Source: Lineus longissimus (Eukaryota; Nemertea; Pilidiophora; Heteronemertea; Lineidae). From it: DNA of 64,000 nt. The stretch covers positions 6,339,001-6,403,000 of the forward strand of contig NC_088308.1 in assembly GCF_910592395.1 (NCBI RefSeq). Reading direction: 5' to 3'. The notes under the pieces are model-generated. The model saw only the letters and a list, made by a program, of their open reading frames with translations. It searched no databases and was not told the origin of the DNA. The stretch's first letter is position 1. The number at the start of each line of letters is the position of its first letter. The position numbers and the translations under genes were made by a program. This document shows positions 11,710 to 23,600 of the stretch, in pieces.

Positions 11710-14700
11710 ATGGCCGCAAACGAAACTGACATTGAGTCGAGACCCACAGGTGATAATTTCCTTCTGTTTCTGAAATTCAGACGAAACTTCTGAGCAATTT
11801 CGCATTCCTCTGTCGTTTTCGCTACCTCTGAAGGCATTACGCGACCCGAATAAAGGTCAAAAGTGAACCATTCAACACTCAATGCAGACCAACTCCAATT
11901 GTCAAGATCGAAACGACGTAGGCCAACGACAAAAACGTCGTACAAACAAACCGGGTGTACAAACCACCGAACACTAAATAGGGCCAGATCCTTGATCGAC
12001 CGGTGGTGGCCAAATCAAGCTGTCGCCTGCCGATCAGCCAGCGTCACCGTCAGACTCGTCGACTGTGCGTCGTGGCTGTGGCGCAACTTGATCAACTTAA
12101 TTGTAACCATCCCTTGTGCTGGTTCACAGGATTATCGGATGGAAGGGGCCTTATCGGATAGGAAAATATCCTGAGCGCTGAGCAAAGATGTTAATGTTCG
12201 CTTCTCCGGCCCTGCACACAAACCCCTGAGATATTCCCCCTCATTTGGTGAAGTGCCAGCGCAGAAGAACATTCAGCCATTCTGAGCATCGCTTACATTT
12301 GAGTCTAGGAATTTTCAAAGAAGTAGTGGCAGCGATATCCAAACTCGCATTTTCATAGCTTTGTTTGATCATGCTGACGATTAGAGAGCACTGTCTCCTT
12401 CGAGGTGCAATTTCCATTCAAACAAATCATTAGAAATATGTCAGCCAAGGTAGTTAAAATAGTGCTAGGCCTAATACAACACTTCGGTCCCAGATATGAC
12501 GATGGTACGTTTGCTCAAGTGAGTCTTACTATGACACGTGTGAGCTTAGAGTAACACGCCTGGGTTACTCTGAATGAAGGGGTGAGTGTACTGACTCGGG
12601 CGTGTGTGATCTTTGGCAAATCGTTTAACAATTTTCATAACACTATCCTTTGTGGTTATAGAGTCTGCACAAGAAGAGGATGAAGGTGGTGACGTTCACA
12701 GATGTGGCAAGTGCAAACTCGACTTCTCAAGCATTGAGGAATTCATACGCCACAAACTTGACAAAGACAATTGTAAGGTCTTGTATAAGTCGCGACATCG
12801 TCGTGTTTTGTTACCACATTTGGTGAAGAAGCCAATTAAGACAGAGGTCATCACCCCGCCAGTGCAAAAGAATGAAGGCACCAAAGAAAACTTGGGGGAA
12901 AAACAACCTGTCAAAAGAAAAAGAGGTGAGGAAATAATTCAAGCCGTAGGATTTTTTGTATGTTCTAGCTGTTGGTGTCTTCTGACCTACATGTTTGTCA
13001 AATATCTCTCCTTCTTGTCTTCACAAATCTGCAAAAGCCGGAATATTGAATCTTTGGCAACAGATTATTGTTGCAGTGTCATAGTGTAGTGACTTGTTAG
13101 TAGTAATGCATGTAACGTTATACTCTTTAAAATGCAAGCCTAGGCCTGTTGGTCTGTATAAATAACGTCCTTGATCATACATATGTCTATGACATAGCAG
13201 TTTTGTTGCATTTGACTTTAAATCAAGTACTTTCTGATATCAGGTTTATCTTTATTCCAGGTCGCCCACCAAATAGCAAACAAAAAAAGTCACACATCGA
13301 ACCATCAGCAATTATTGAAAGTCCGACTAACTATGAATGTTTGCAATGTAAGCGAACGTTTAATCGCGGGGCGACACTTCGTCGCCACATGGAAATGATC
13401 CACGAGGCGGTGACACTGAGTGACGAAGAAGACGGGTTTGCAGCCCTGCAGGATGATGATTTACAAGAAGATGCAGCCGATGAGGAGTTTACATCATCGA
13501 ACGTTGTTAATCCGTCATCGCAAGGAGTTAGAATCATCAGGGCAGGGGGTGATGCTCCGGTTGTTGTAGATGTGACTGGGACCGCAGAAGGGTCCAATCT
13601 TGAAGCCCTTGCACAAGCATTGGGTACACTGCCGTCCGTCAATGAATCTGGGGAGCAGACGACATCCATGGATGATGCGATGCTGCAAGGAGATGGGCAG
13701 AATTTGGTTGAAGTCGCGCTCATGCATGCAAATATTATTGAGATGCATCCGCCCACTTCTGCTGAGATCAGTGCCATCAAACCCAAGATTGAAGACGGTG
13801 ATGAAAGACAACATGAGTGTGACATCTGTAAACGGAGATTTAAGGAGGTAGGTATTTGCTTCTTAAAATTTTTGTCGGTACACTAAAGACTTCATGAGGA
13901 AATGACTTGATCATTGCTGGTCGTCAATGTTGCTGATGTCATCCAGGAATTCTATGAAATTCATCATAAAAAATCATTAAATGTTTGAACTGTACTGATA
14001 TATTCTTTTTGACTCTTACAACAGCTATCAGTGCTCCGGGCCCACATGCTCACCCACACCAACCAGCGAGATTTCCACTGCCCCTTTCATGGCTGTCGAT
14101 ATGCTTTCAAGACCAAGGGATCTCTGAAGAGGCATGTCAGGAGACACACTGGTGGGTACTCTTCCAGGTTTGATTCTGAACCAGGTTTGGAAGTCAAAAT
14201 ATTTCTTGACCAACTATGTACTGGTCATATACTAGACAGAAATTAAAAGGAGTTGAGAGCTGAGCTTTCAAGGGGACATCGCTTTTGACAGTATGCAGCT
14301 GCTTCATACCTTAGAGTGCCTTTTTAATTGTGATTCAACTTTCAGATGAACGTCCTTACAAATGTTACATGTGTGATCGTGCATTTAGAGAATCTGGTGC
14401 CCTCACAAGGCATATGAAGTCAAGGTAAATGTGATTGTGTAATTTGATTGTTTATTTGTCACTCAACAGTTTTACAAATAACTAACTGGGCCAAGGCAAT
14501 TGATTAGTGGCCCAGTGGTCTACCCTCCCTGCCCCCATGACAGATCATGGCGGTTTGATTTTGGCCTGAGCCTTACAACACATGAAAAACTTGTCAACCA
14601 GGCTGGAACCATGTCTATTATGGTCCTGAAATGGATGTAAAAAGGAGGACCTTTTCCCATCTCTGGTGTGAATGAAAATGCCATCATCTCGGGGTAGGCT

Positions 14701-17700
14701 TAACTCACCTGCAGTTTTTCATCGCATAATCCATTGGTCCAGCCCTTGATTGAGATTATGAGAAGTTTATCTGTACTATAGGTCTCTTTCTGCCATCTTC
14801 TAGGTCCCCTTGTGTTACCAAGACTGATGCTGATCTTCCTCGGTATGGCCGCATTCAGAAGTTAGTCGGTGGAATCCAGAAACCTCATGTCCAGCCTGTC
14901 CAGCCAGTCCAGCCTGTCCATCCTGTAGGTATCACCAGTTGTAATCTGTAATGCCATGAAATCTGTCATCCTATGATCCAGCCTGTTTGCTGGTAACATG
15001 AAGTCATAAGTCTAAAGGTCTTACGTCATGAACAGAGCCTACAGGTCTGGGGGCAATATCATGTCATAAGACAGTGGAGGACCCACGGCAAAGTTTATAG
15101 CAACCCACGTCAAATCTTTGTGGCCACCTAATATGGCGATTGTTCTATAACCATATTTTTGGTTTACCGGTACTCAACTTGTGTTTGAATTTAGGATTCT
15201 CAAGACCCAACTGAAGATGTACCCGTGTTCGAGATGGTGGTTGGAGATAATATGACTGATGAAGACGAGATAGCGGTTGTAGCCCAAAGGTTGGAGGCCC
15301 AGTCTGCTGTGGCACTCATATGTGACGTAAGTGATTGGCAGACTTGCACTGTGTCATAGCAGTAAGCAGATATGCTAGAATGGATAGCAGCAAAGGAATA
15401 GTCGCGTTCCATTGGTTAATCTGAGCTGACAATCACTGCTGATGGAGGGCAAGTAACACTGGCAGGAAAATAAAAAACTTAATCAGTTTCGATTAGTGTA
15501 TAGTGCAGAAAACTGACAAACCCTCTTGTGATTGGTCTTCGGGGCCGGAAACCCCCTCAACCAGCAGGCTCAAGGGTTTACTGGCAAGAGACCATCGTGT
15601 GAACTGCGTGGAACCTGATCAGGTGGTTTTACTACTGTATGTACCTTTGCTTTCTTGTAGGCTTGTGGCCAGCAGCTTCCCAGTCACGTGAAGTTCAGGT
15701 TGCATCTTCAGTCCCATATCAATGATTTGCCATTCCACTGTGATCAGTGCGACTTTGTGGCTGAGACAAAGCATCAACTGATCCAGCACGAGAGGTCCCG
15801 CCATTCTCTTGGTGTGCTGGTAAGTTGGTTAAAGACGAACTGACAGTTTTAACAGTTATTTTAAGTTGGATAAAACAATGAGAAACATACTGTCAACGAT
15901 GTTAGTGTAAAAAACGCTGTTTCGGTCATTTAATCAAGCCATTGCATGTGATGTCATCATCTGGGTATGATAACTAGAGCAAAGTCCATCGCCGTCTTTC
16001 AGGGTCTTTAATGGGCCGTCCTTCAGGGTCTTTGATGGGCCGCCTTTGGTATAGTTTCAGTGCCAGTACCTCATTGACATCAGTTTTGAACATGGTGCAA
16101 CCTATTTGCTATTCACTCTTGCTATTTGCAGACTATTGGTGGTAAACCTGAAGACAGTGACGGCTTCGTGACTGGAGAGGATGTCCCTGAGGAGAATTTT
16201 GGTAGAATACCTGTGGAGGAGGTCAGAGGTAATGAAGAGCTGCAAGAACAGGTCGTGGAGTGTGAAGCCTCTGAGGAGGATGTGATTGTGACTGAAACTG
16301 ATGATGACGGCATTGAGACTAGCGAGGTGAATCTAGAGTCAATAAAACCTGATGGGGAAGCGACGAGGGGCCCTGATGGTGAGGTAAATCAAGGGACAAG
16401 CATTCCTGTTAATGAAGAAGTGATTGTGCATCATATATTAACCCCTGGCGATGAAGAGGATCAGCTGGTGACCCAAACTGGAGGGAATGAGCCGGGAGGT
16501 CAAGTGTCCAGTGAGGAAGGGACCGTGGAGAGCAACACTACTGTCCATCTGATCATTGAGAGGGTTGAAGGGCCTGACGAGGGAGAGGGCCATCAGGAAC
16601 AGAGTGATGAAGAAATTTCAGAGAAAGATGTGACTGCCAGTGAACATGAGATTGCAGGCCCTGACCCTAATGTTGATGGGAATCTTCAGATGCACACCTA
16701 TGTTGAACCAATGCAAGTTGACTCTCAGACTAAGAAATGTCAAAGTGATGTCGTTGCACTTACTGAACTAGATGGGTTGAAAAAGTAAGCTTACCAACAC
16801 TTTTCTCGGGACACATTTTCTCCTGTAATCATAGCCGCCTTGGTCCAATGCCAATGCCATACAGTTGTAGGTTGTTTTGTCAGTGTTGCTGAACAATAAT
16901 CCACAAGTTTGTCTCAAAATCTTTTTGACTATTTTACCATATTTGCTGTGCCAGTAAAAATTTTTTTAAAAAGTCCCGGTTTTGGCAGATTTGCTTCTCC
17001 AGGATCTCTTTCCTGAGGTCAAATGGTGAAACTCACGATTTTGTCCCTTTGCATTATTTCAGGAAAGCAGCCGTTGCATTGGAACAGATGTTCAAACTTG
17101 GCTACAAGACAACGCTAACACCCACAGCTAGTAACGACCTGAGAGACAAGAAGTACAAAAATCACAAGAAGTGTCCGTATTGTATGAGGACGTTTCGGGG
17201 GTCGAGTTATCTCCGTCTCCATATGAGATCTCACACCGGTAAGGACAGCTGTCGGGGGTTGGGGGGTCTGTGCATGGCTCCAACTCCATTGCGATTTCAT
17301 GCATGATCACCCTCTGCAAATATTTACTGTGTACTGAATTTGAAACTATGATTCTTTCAAAATTTTGTGAAAGGATAAATCCTTTTCTAAAAAATGCCTT
17401 AATCTGATTACAGGAGAACGTCCCCATAAATGTGCTCACTGCCTTAAAGCCTTCACCACGCGAGATGCACTCAATAAACACCTGTACACCCACACTGATG
17501 ACAGGCAGTATAAATGTGGAGAGTGCGGCAAACTGTTCAAGAGGATCTCCCACGTTCGAGAGCATCTTAAGATTCATACGGGAGAGAGACCTTTTGTCTG
17601 CAAGATCTGTGGCAAGGGCTTTAAAACACATGTGAGTATTAGTTTGGCCTGCGTACATTTTTAATTTTGGATGATGTTCAAATCAAATTCAGTCAAATCA

Positions 17701-19386
17701 AATTATCGTTTCTGTGGCGCAACTTTCCAGGCAAAAGAGGTCTGTTCAAGTGCGCCCTCCAATCTGTACTTTGTGGTACTTTCTGTAAGGTTATGTTCTT
17801 TTAGGTGGTTCACTACTACCTCAACATTACCTGTGTACATTGGAGCCGAAACACTTACTCTAATTTTTCTATGTCTCATGTTCTTTTCAGAATGCCTGCA
17901 AAGTTCACACCCGAACGCACACGTCTGTCATGCCTTGGCAGTGCCCCACGTGCAATAAACGTTTCCGTGAGAAAGGTTCCCTCGAGCGTCACGTCAGAAC
18001 ACACACAGGCAATAAACCTTACCCATGTCCTCACTGTCATCGAAGGTTTGCGGAACATGGAACACTCGGTCGACATCTCAAGGCTAAAGGTAACAAATAG
18101 TGCTCCAAGAACTGAAAACTGCCAAATATCACCATTAACTCCTCACGTGCACCTTTAAAAACAGGCAGGTAGTGCTTTTTACTCCAAGCAAAAACTTTTA
18201 CTTTAAAGGGTATTTCACATGACCATCGTTTTGGGTTTCTTGTTGATCATGGTATTGCTCGAACGAAGTTCGCTTTAATCATTTCATCAACGAAAGCTCC
18301 TTTTTGTTTCAGTGCCTTGTACAAGGAGCTTGTTTCTGCAGAGACAGGCGGAGGGTGAGCCGGCCCAGGCAGAACCTATGGAGGAATACCCCACTCTCCT
18401 TGCAGAGTTCTCGTCCGTTGTCGCCGATACTCAACAATATATGATCCCTACAACATCAGGAGAACAAACAGAACCGGTAGGTCACTAAAATCCGCTGTCA
18501 TCTAAGTTGTTGTGTGTGTTATACTGCAGTTCGTGTGAGTGTCAATTATGGCATTGTAATTCCAGATGGATTTGATGAGTTCCCACCCGGTTTCTCTACA
18601 GAATGTCGTAGAAATAACTCCACCCTGGAGAACCTGGTGTTCATGTACTCCCATTTCATTTGAAGCTTGTTCTACGATATAAGTGGCATTCCTTATGAAT
18701 CAACCAATGGGAATTTATGCACAAATCTGCTTCTATGTACTTGTAGCCAAGTAATGGGTAAAGTTTGGTTGCAATGATGTTTAACATCGATAGGTTTTGC
18801 TCTGCGGTTAAATCACCTGTTGAAAAAGGTACACGTCGTCTTTCTTTTGTTCCAGGAGACCACCGAGGTCGTCGTCATGGGCACCCAAGAGCAAACTGAA
18901 GGAGGAAGTGACATCATCGAAATAATTGCAGACGAAAACAACCAGATCATAAATGAAGACGGAACAACTGCCTATGTTATCCTCGACCAGAGCGGGGATA
19001 AGATAACTGTCTTGGACAGTAAGACTGGCGAAACATTAGAACTAATCCAAAGTGTTGAGAATGATACGAGTGATACGATTCAGGTCATGTCATGTTTTGA
19101 CGACAGTAGCCAGTATGTTACCATAGCAACAGATCAAACAGTCGATGCAAATGCATGTCAGGGCGAGGTGATTGCTTCTGTGAGTGTCACAGAGGATCAG
19201 ATAAATGAAGCAATAGCTATTGTGAGGGAACAGCCAATCGCAATAGACTCTGCCACTCTTGACATTCAGGAGGCTATAGAGCAGGCCGGGGAGATAGAAG
19301 CTGTGGCGATGGACCCCAATGCTTGTGTGGAAAATGATGTGAATTCTGTTAATGTAGAACATGTTGCATTCAGTGCGACTGAATGA
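11710..19386 (+). CDS. E4F1: E4F1-like C2H2 zinc-finger transcription factor (14 exons)
   Basis: Exons: 11710-11749 (candidate first; alternative 12438-12504), 12662-12925, 13261-13847, 14025-14151, 14346-14424, 14804-14924, 15195-15326, 15661-15819, 16132-16784, 17063-17238, 17414-17631, 17891-18089, 18313-18476, 18856-19386. All phases join, giving 1149 residues (1158 with the alternative start); vertebrate E4F1 is near 780. Features in order: an N-terminal Cys-His-Cys finger ([11 protein letters not shown]) typical of E4F1, an AT-hook-like KRGRPP, four C2H2 fingers including the hallmark [13 protein letters not shown], a Cys-poor link with one more finger, a 218-residue acidic exon (16132-16784), six tandem C2H2 fingers with TGERP-type linkers, and an acidic tail. 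Family knowledge: nuclear DNA-binding factor linked to E2F/p53-type cell-cycle control and metabolic genes. The extra length is mostly the acidic exon and the tail. Orthology is strongly supported; the first exon is inferred. Confidence 0.88.
12438..12504 (+). other. alternative candidate first exon of E4F1
   Basis: ATG, 22 codons ([12 protein letters not shown]...) and one base, then a G|GTACGT donor that also splices in phase to 12662. It lies outside the duplicated unit. Its residues look less like other E4F1 N-termini than the exon at 11710, so it is the second choice. Confidence 0.3.
14504..14582 (+). mobile_element. tRNA-derived SINE head fragment in E4F1 intron
   Basis: Contains an A-box-like TGGCCCAGTGGTC and a B-box-like GGTTTGATTTT at about the expected spacing. 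No clear tail, so the fragment is old or truncated. Confidence 0.4.
15998..16046 (+). repeat. 24-bp tandem duplication in E4F1 intron
   Basis: TTCAGGGTCTTTAATGGGCC is followed directly by TTCAGGGTCTTTGATGGGCC. Confidence 0.6.
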
Positions 19387-20628
19387 GCCCACTGCAATAT
19401 TTGCCTGTAAACCAGATTTGATAAAATACAAAGATGTAAATATTTGTACGTTATTTTATGATGTTTCTGAAGTCATTGTGACTGGGAGCTTGCAAAAGTA
19501 GGTCAAGTTGGGAGCGAGGGGCAGGGGAGGGAATTATGTAAAAGTTTAAAATGTCCTTTTAGTTTCCGCTTGATCACTTCCTGTGAGTTGACAAGCATCT
19601 AGTCTTGACGATACGCTTTGGACTTCAGCTGCCTTTTGCAGGGCCCAAATACATCGTACTACGGGGTGGCCCAGAGTTATTTTCCCTCACACACTGGATA
19701 CACAATAGAATTCTATTCTGCGAGGGGAAATAATTCTGGGCCACCCTGTAGTAGTAGTACTATCTCCACTGTTATTTGTTGATAATAATTTACAGCTACA
19801 AAATGAATTATATCAGTCTCTCATATAAGTTTGTTGTCATAATTTCTTATTTGATGAATGGTCATCATGTATCTGGAGGTCATCATTTTAAAGTGGTGTT
19901 GTCACATCAGGGCAAATGGAGTCAAAAACCTTTTTCCAAAGTGATGTCAAATGTGACCCTTTGGGAAGTAAGTCACCATGCCCAGTGATGGGTTTTGGTG
20001 AACTATTTCAGATGATCTGATGACATGATCAGCTCTATAAACCACATTATCTGGTATTATGTCAATTTTGATTTGTCAAAAGTATAACGCCCAAAAAAAC
20101 TATGGCAATCAAGCGTTGGTCATGAAAGTGTTTAGTTTGCGGGAGTGGTTGTTTCAAGAGCTGTAATTAGTCACAACCACCGAGAGGCCACGACACAGTC
20201 GAGACATGTTTCGGCGGTTACAGCGGAAATTGGCAGATCGGTTTATCGATCCCAACAATACAAAATGGTGGATGGGTTGTAAATTTTTCAGAAATGTAAT
20301 GAAAAAGTGTGAATAATTTATATCTGTGCATTTATATTTACGTATCTATTCATTCAGCCAATTAAATTGCCTATGCACAAAGAGTACGTTATGCAACATC
20401 TGTCTCTTTAGCTTTTCTTTGCGTCAGTGGACGTTAGAAAACGTAAAATCCACACTGAAAAACATATCATCTTGATCGTTCAGCAGCAGCTAGCTGATGC
20501 AAGTAGATTTCAGAATGTTTTTGTAGCTTGGTAAATTTGAGAGTCACAAAACTCACTGTCAACGCAGCTTTCTTATTTGTGTGGCTTGTTCTTTTGTTTA
20601 GTCCTTGAAACCTTCGAAAGAGACCGCC
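19387..20628. other. intergenic between E4F1 and the SRPBCC-like gene
   Basis: Holds the E4F1 3' UTR (a GATAAAATA word shortly after the stop is the best poly(A)-signal candidate), a short TA-flanked palindromic element, and CpG-containing sequence at about 20150-20260 that may be the promoter of the next gene. Confidence 0.5.
19662..19748. mobile_element. 87-bp MITE with terminal inverted repeats and TA target duplication
   Basis: Terminal repeats of about 27 bp pair GGGTGGCCCAGAGTTATTTT with the complement of AATAATTCTGGGCCACCC. TA flanks both ends (19660-19661 and 19749-19750). The TA duplication suggests a Tc1/mariner-related source; no coding capacity. Confidence 0.7.
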
Positions 20629-23600
20629 ATGTTTTGGAAAGTGTTCATTGCAAGTGTGACCGTGATCATCGCTGTCCTCCTACAGCTTCAGCTTGAGCAG
20701 CCATGCATCATCGCACATGAGGAGGTGGTGTTAAGCGGAACAAGGCAAGAAGCATTTGAATTCATGACCGACATAGAGAAATATCACAAAGTAAGTTCAC
20801 AGGCAGGAACGGGGGCAGATATTGAAATCGGAAAGGCTTTCGAAGGTGTCAAACCAGCACACAAGGCAAGCGGGAGAGCTCAAGGGGGTGTCCCCTCCTC
20901 TGAAATTACTTCAGCTTGTGCTCACGCTGCATGCATTACCAGGAATTATTGTTGTATAGTAATTGTAAAACCTTTCTTATGAGTAGCACTGTAATGTGTA
21001 ATTCTTGGAATTAAGTGTGCGAGATTATTGGAATTGGGTATCAGATAAGATACCTGTGAAAATTCCCACGGTCTACTTTTAATCCTCCATTCTCCCCAGC
21101 GTGATCAATTACGTCAGCATTGATGCGGCTCCTCATTGGATGGAGACGCATCAACGTTGCCCCCTGATTGGTGCAGACAAAGCTGCGCGTGAATACAAAA
21201 CAGCTGTCCGCACGCTCTCGGCAGAGAGAGAGAGAGAGAGAGAGAGAAGAGAGCGATAGAGAGTTATTCCAGTCTCCCGAGTATTTTATAATCACGTGCA
21301 CGAATCGTCATCCCGACGAACTATTTTATCAATTATGACTTTGGTGTGTATAATTTTGTGAAGCAGTGTTAGAATAAAGGATCCGGACGTTAGAAGGCAA
21401 ATTCAGGACTTATTACGTTTGTAACCTGTGCAAATACAACATGGCGACCTTCCCAGGATCTTCAATTCGTGACAGTGAGTCCGGATGCGTTTCAGTCTTG
21501 GAGCAGATTCTATTAACCGAGGACTCCGTTTTTCACGCCACGTGCTAGTGCTACTGCAGTCCATTATGTACATTACGTGTACACCTACGTGATTTCTAAC
21601 TCGCTCATTTCATCGGGAGGCAGAATAGTGACGTTCGTTTGTCAATATAATATTTATAAAATCGTGAATTTTTTCTTAACTGTTCGTGACGTAAGTGCGA
21701 ATTTCATTATATTTATATATCGTCACTTTTGTTATAAATCACTGTGATCGCCATGAATCACTGTGAGTGTGAGCGCAGCATTTTTTAATCGATTGACGGA
21801 CACCGTCTTCGTCAGTACGCATAGTACACGTCTATCTCTGTGTGTACCGAACTATTCAACTTCTACATCATGACATGTGCTATAACGTTCACGGATGATG
21901 TGCCCAGCAGCCAGAATACTCTTCAATTCGCCCTGATGTCTACTCGAGATCCGATACCGTTCCAGGCTCCAGCTGATCCAGCGTTGCAGTTTTAAAAGAG
22001 ACATTTTATCAACTTTTTGAAAGACATTTTATAAACTTTTGAGAGACATTTGTAAACTTTTTGATAGTCATTTATATTAACTGTTTTGAAAGACATTTTA
22101 TAAACTAATTAGTAATAGGACAATATTTTTGTGCATCATTTCAATTTTGGCAGAGTATAGTACAATACTTTGCAATATCAGTCGATTCATAGCATTTAAT
22201 GCATTTAATCTTAAATTTTCACTCGTTATTGCAAACTGACTGGAACCGGACCCCGAGGATTTTGACAACTGTATATCTATAATATGAACTTTGTTTAGCT
22301 TTGCCCTGTTACAGCAAGATAGACAACGGACCAACCCAACCTTTAATGTTGCATTTCCTTTTTTGAAGAAATTAACTTTTGCTTCCCAAATACCTGACTT
22401 TTTATTCCTTCATAACTAACTTTTACCCCTTTACAGTAATAATGGAAGGGCCAGCAGATCCAGCACCACCTGCTTTCAGGGGCACCGATTTTCTACCTCC
22501 TTTGTTTGATGGTGAAGTGATCGACCATGACATTTGTCATGCACATATCTTATCGTTTATGGACTACCTTCACTTCCACAATCTCCACGAGCCAGCAAAT
22601 GCTGCAGAGATGATTCATATCATAACATTGTTCAAGGCTAGACTTCGTGGCAAAGCACGTCTGTGGGCAGAGGGAAAAGTTTTCCCCACTATCGCTAATC
22701 TCAGAGCACAGTTTATGCAGCGGTTCAGTCCAACCCATTCAAATTTTGCCAATGTCAAGCATTTTCATTCTCTTTCCCATACCCCAGGCGATTCAGCCGA
22801 AATGACTCTCAATAAGATACGCTTAGCAGCCCAGCGTATTCATTATAATGAGGTCCAGGTTCGGGACAAATTCTTACAGGTTTTGCCTACCAATTGTCAG
22901 GCAGCAGTCATCATGGCTGCCCCTGCAGATGCAGACGTGGCAGTTCTCGTTGAACGTGCTCAACAATATTTAGATTTTTCTGAGCCAGACAGGCCAACTA
23001 CTGCTAATAAGCAGGTATCATTTATCACTGATCAGGTCCATGTGACCACTGCTAGTGCATCCACTAACAGTAGTGCTTGCGCAGTTGACAGGCTCACTGA
23101 GCAACTTGCTGCTCTTCGCACAGAAGTGCAAGATTTGTCTATAGAGGTCAGGACTCAACCTCAGGTTCATTTTAGTCAACCACAGTCCAACTCTGATACT
23201 GGTGCTCGTACATATAGCTCGAACTACCGTTCAAGTTCGCCATCTCCTGTGAGTCATCAGTCTAGACGTCCTAGTCGTAGTCCGGCTAGAGACCGTTATC
23301 GTTATAGTCATCGTGTATCCAGTAGATCCCCATGTAGGGACAGTCGTCGTTCTCAGGGTTCCTATGGTATTTCTCGTTCTGGTAACTCTCCCCGTCGTGC
23401 CACCTCCAACATTGTCTGTTATTTCTGCCACAAACCCAATCATGTGTGGAGAAACTGTTATACTTACCAGAACATGGTCAGTCGTGGGATGAACCCTACT
23501 TTCATGCCCGTAAGGCCTCCAGCGCCACCCTTTTCTCCGTCCCATTATCAGCCATCAGATAATGGTCAACAGTTTCGTCAGGACACTCGATGTCCTCAAC

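Larger units (their letters stand above)
8451..12330. repeat. segmental tandem duplication, copy B
   Basis: Direct head-to-tail copy of 4063-8450, about 3.9 kb after losing the segment noted in copy A. Homology ends at GAAGTAGTGGCAG near 12330. The junction lies at the word TGGCAACTTTGACC. Confidence 0.9.

Noticed and set aside
12613-13089. 158-codon ORF beginning before E4F1 exon 2 with a signal-like N-terminus
   Set aside because: The start is not ATG and the hydrophobic beginning is intron sequence before the TTATAG acceptor; the tail runs past a GTGAGG donor.
13331-13825. 164-codon minus-strand ORF rich in Ser
   Set aside because: Exact antisense shadow of E4F1 exon 3, whose C2H2 finger and phases are certain.
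17128-17658. 176-codon minus-strand ORF
   Set aside because: Antisense shadow of the E4F1 finger exons.
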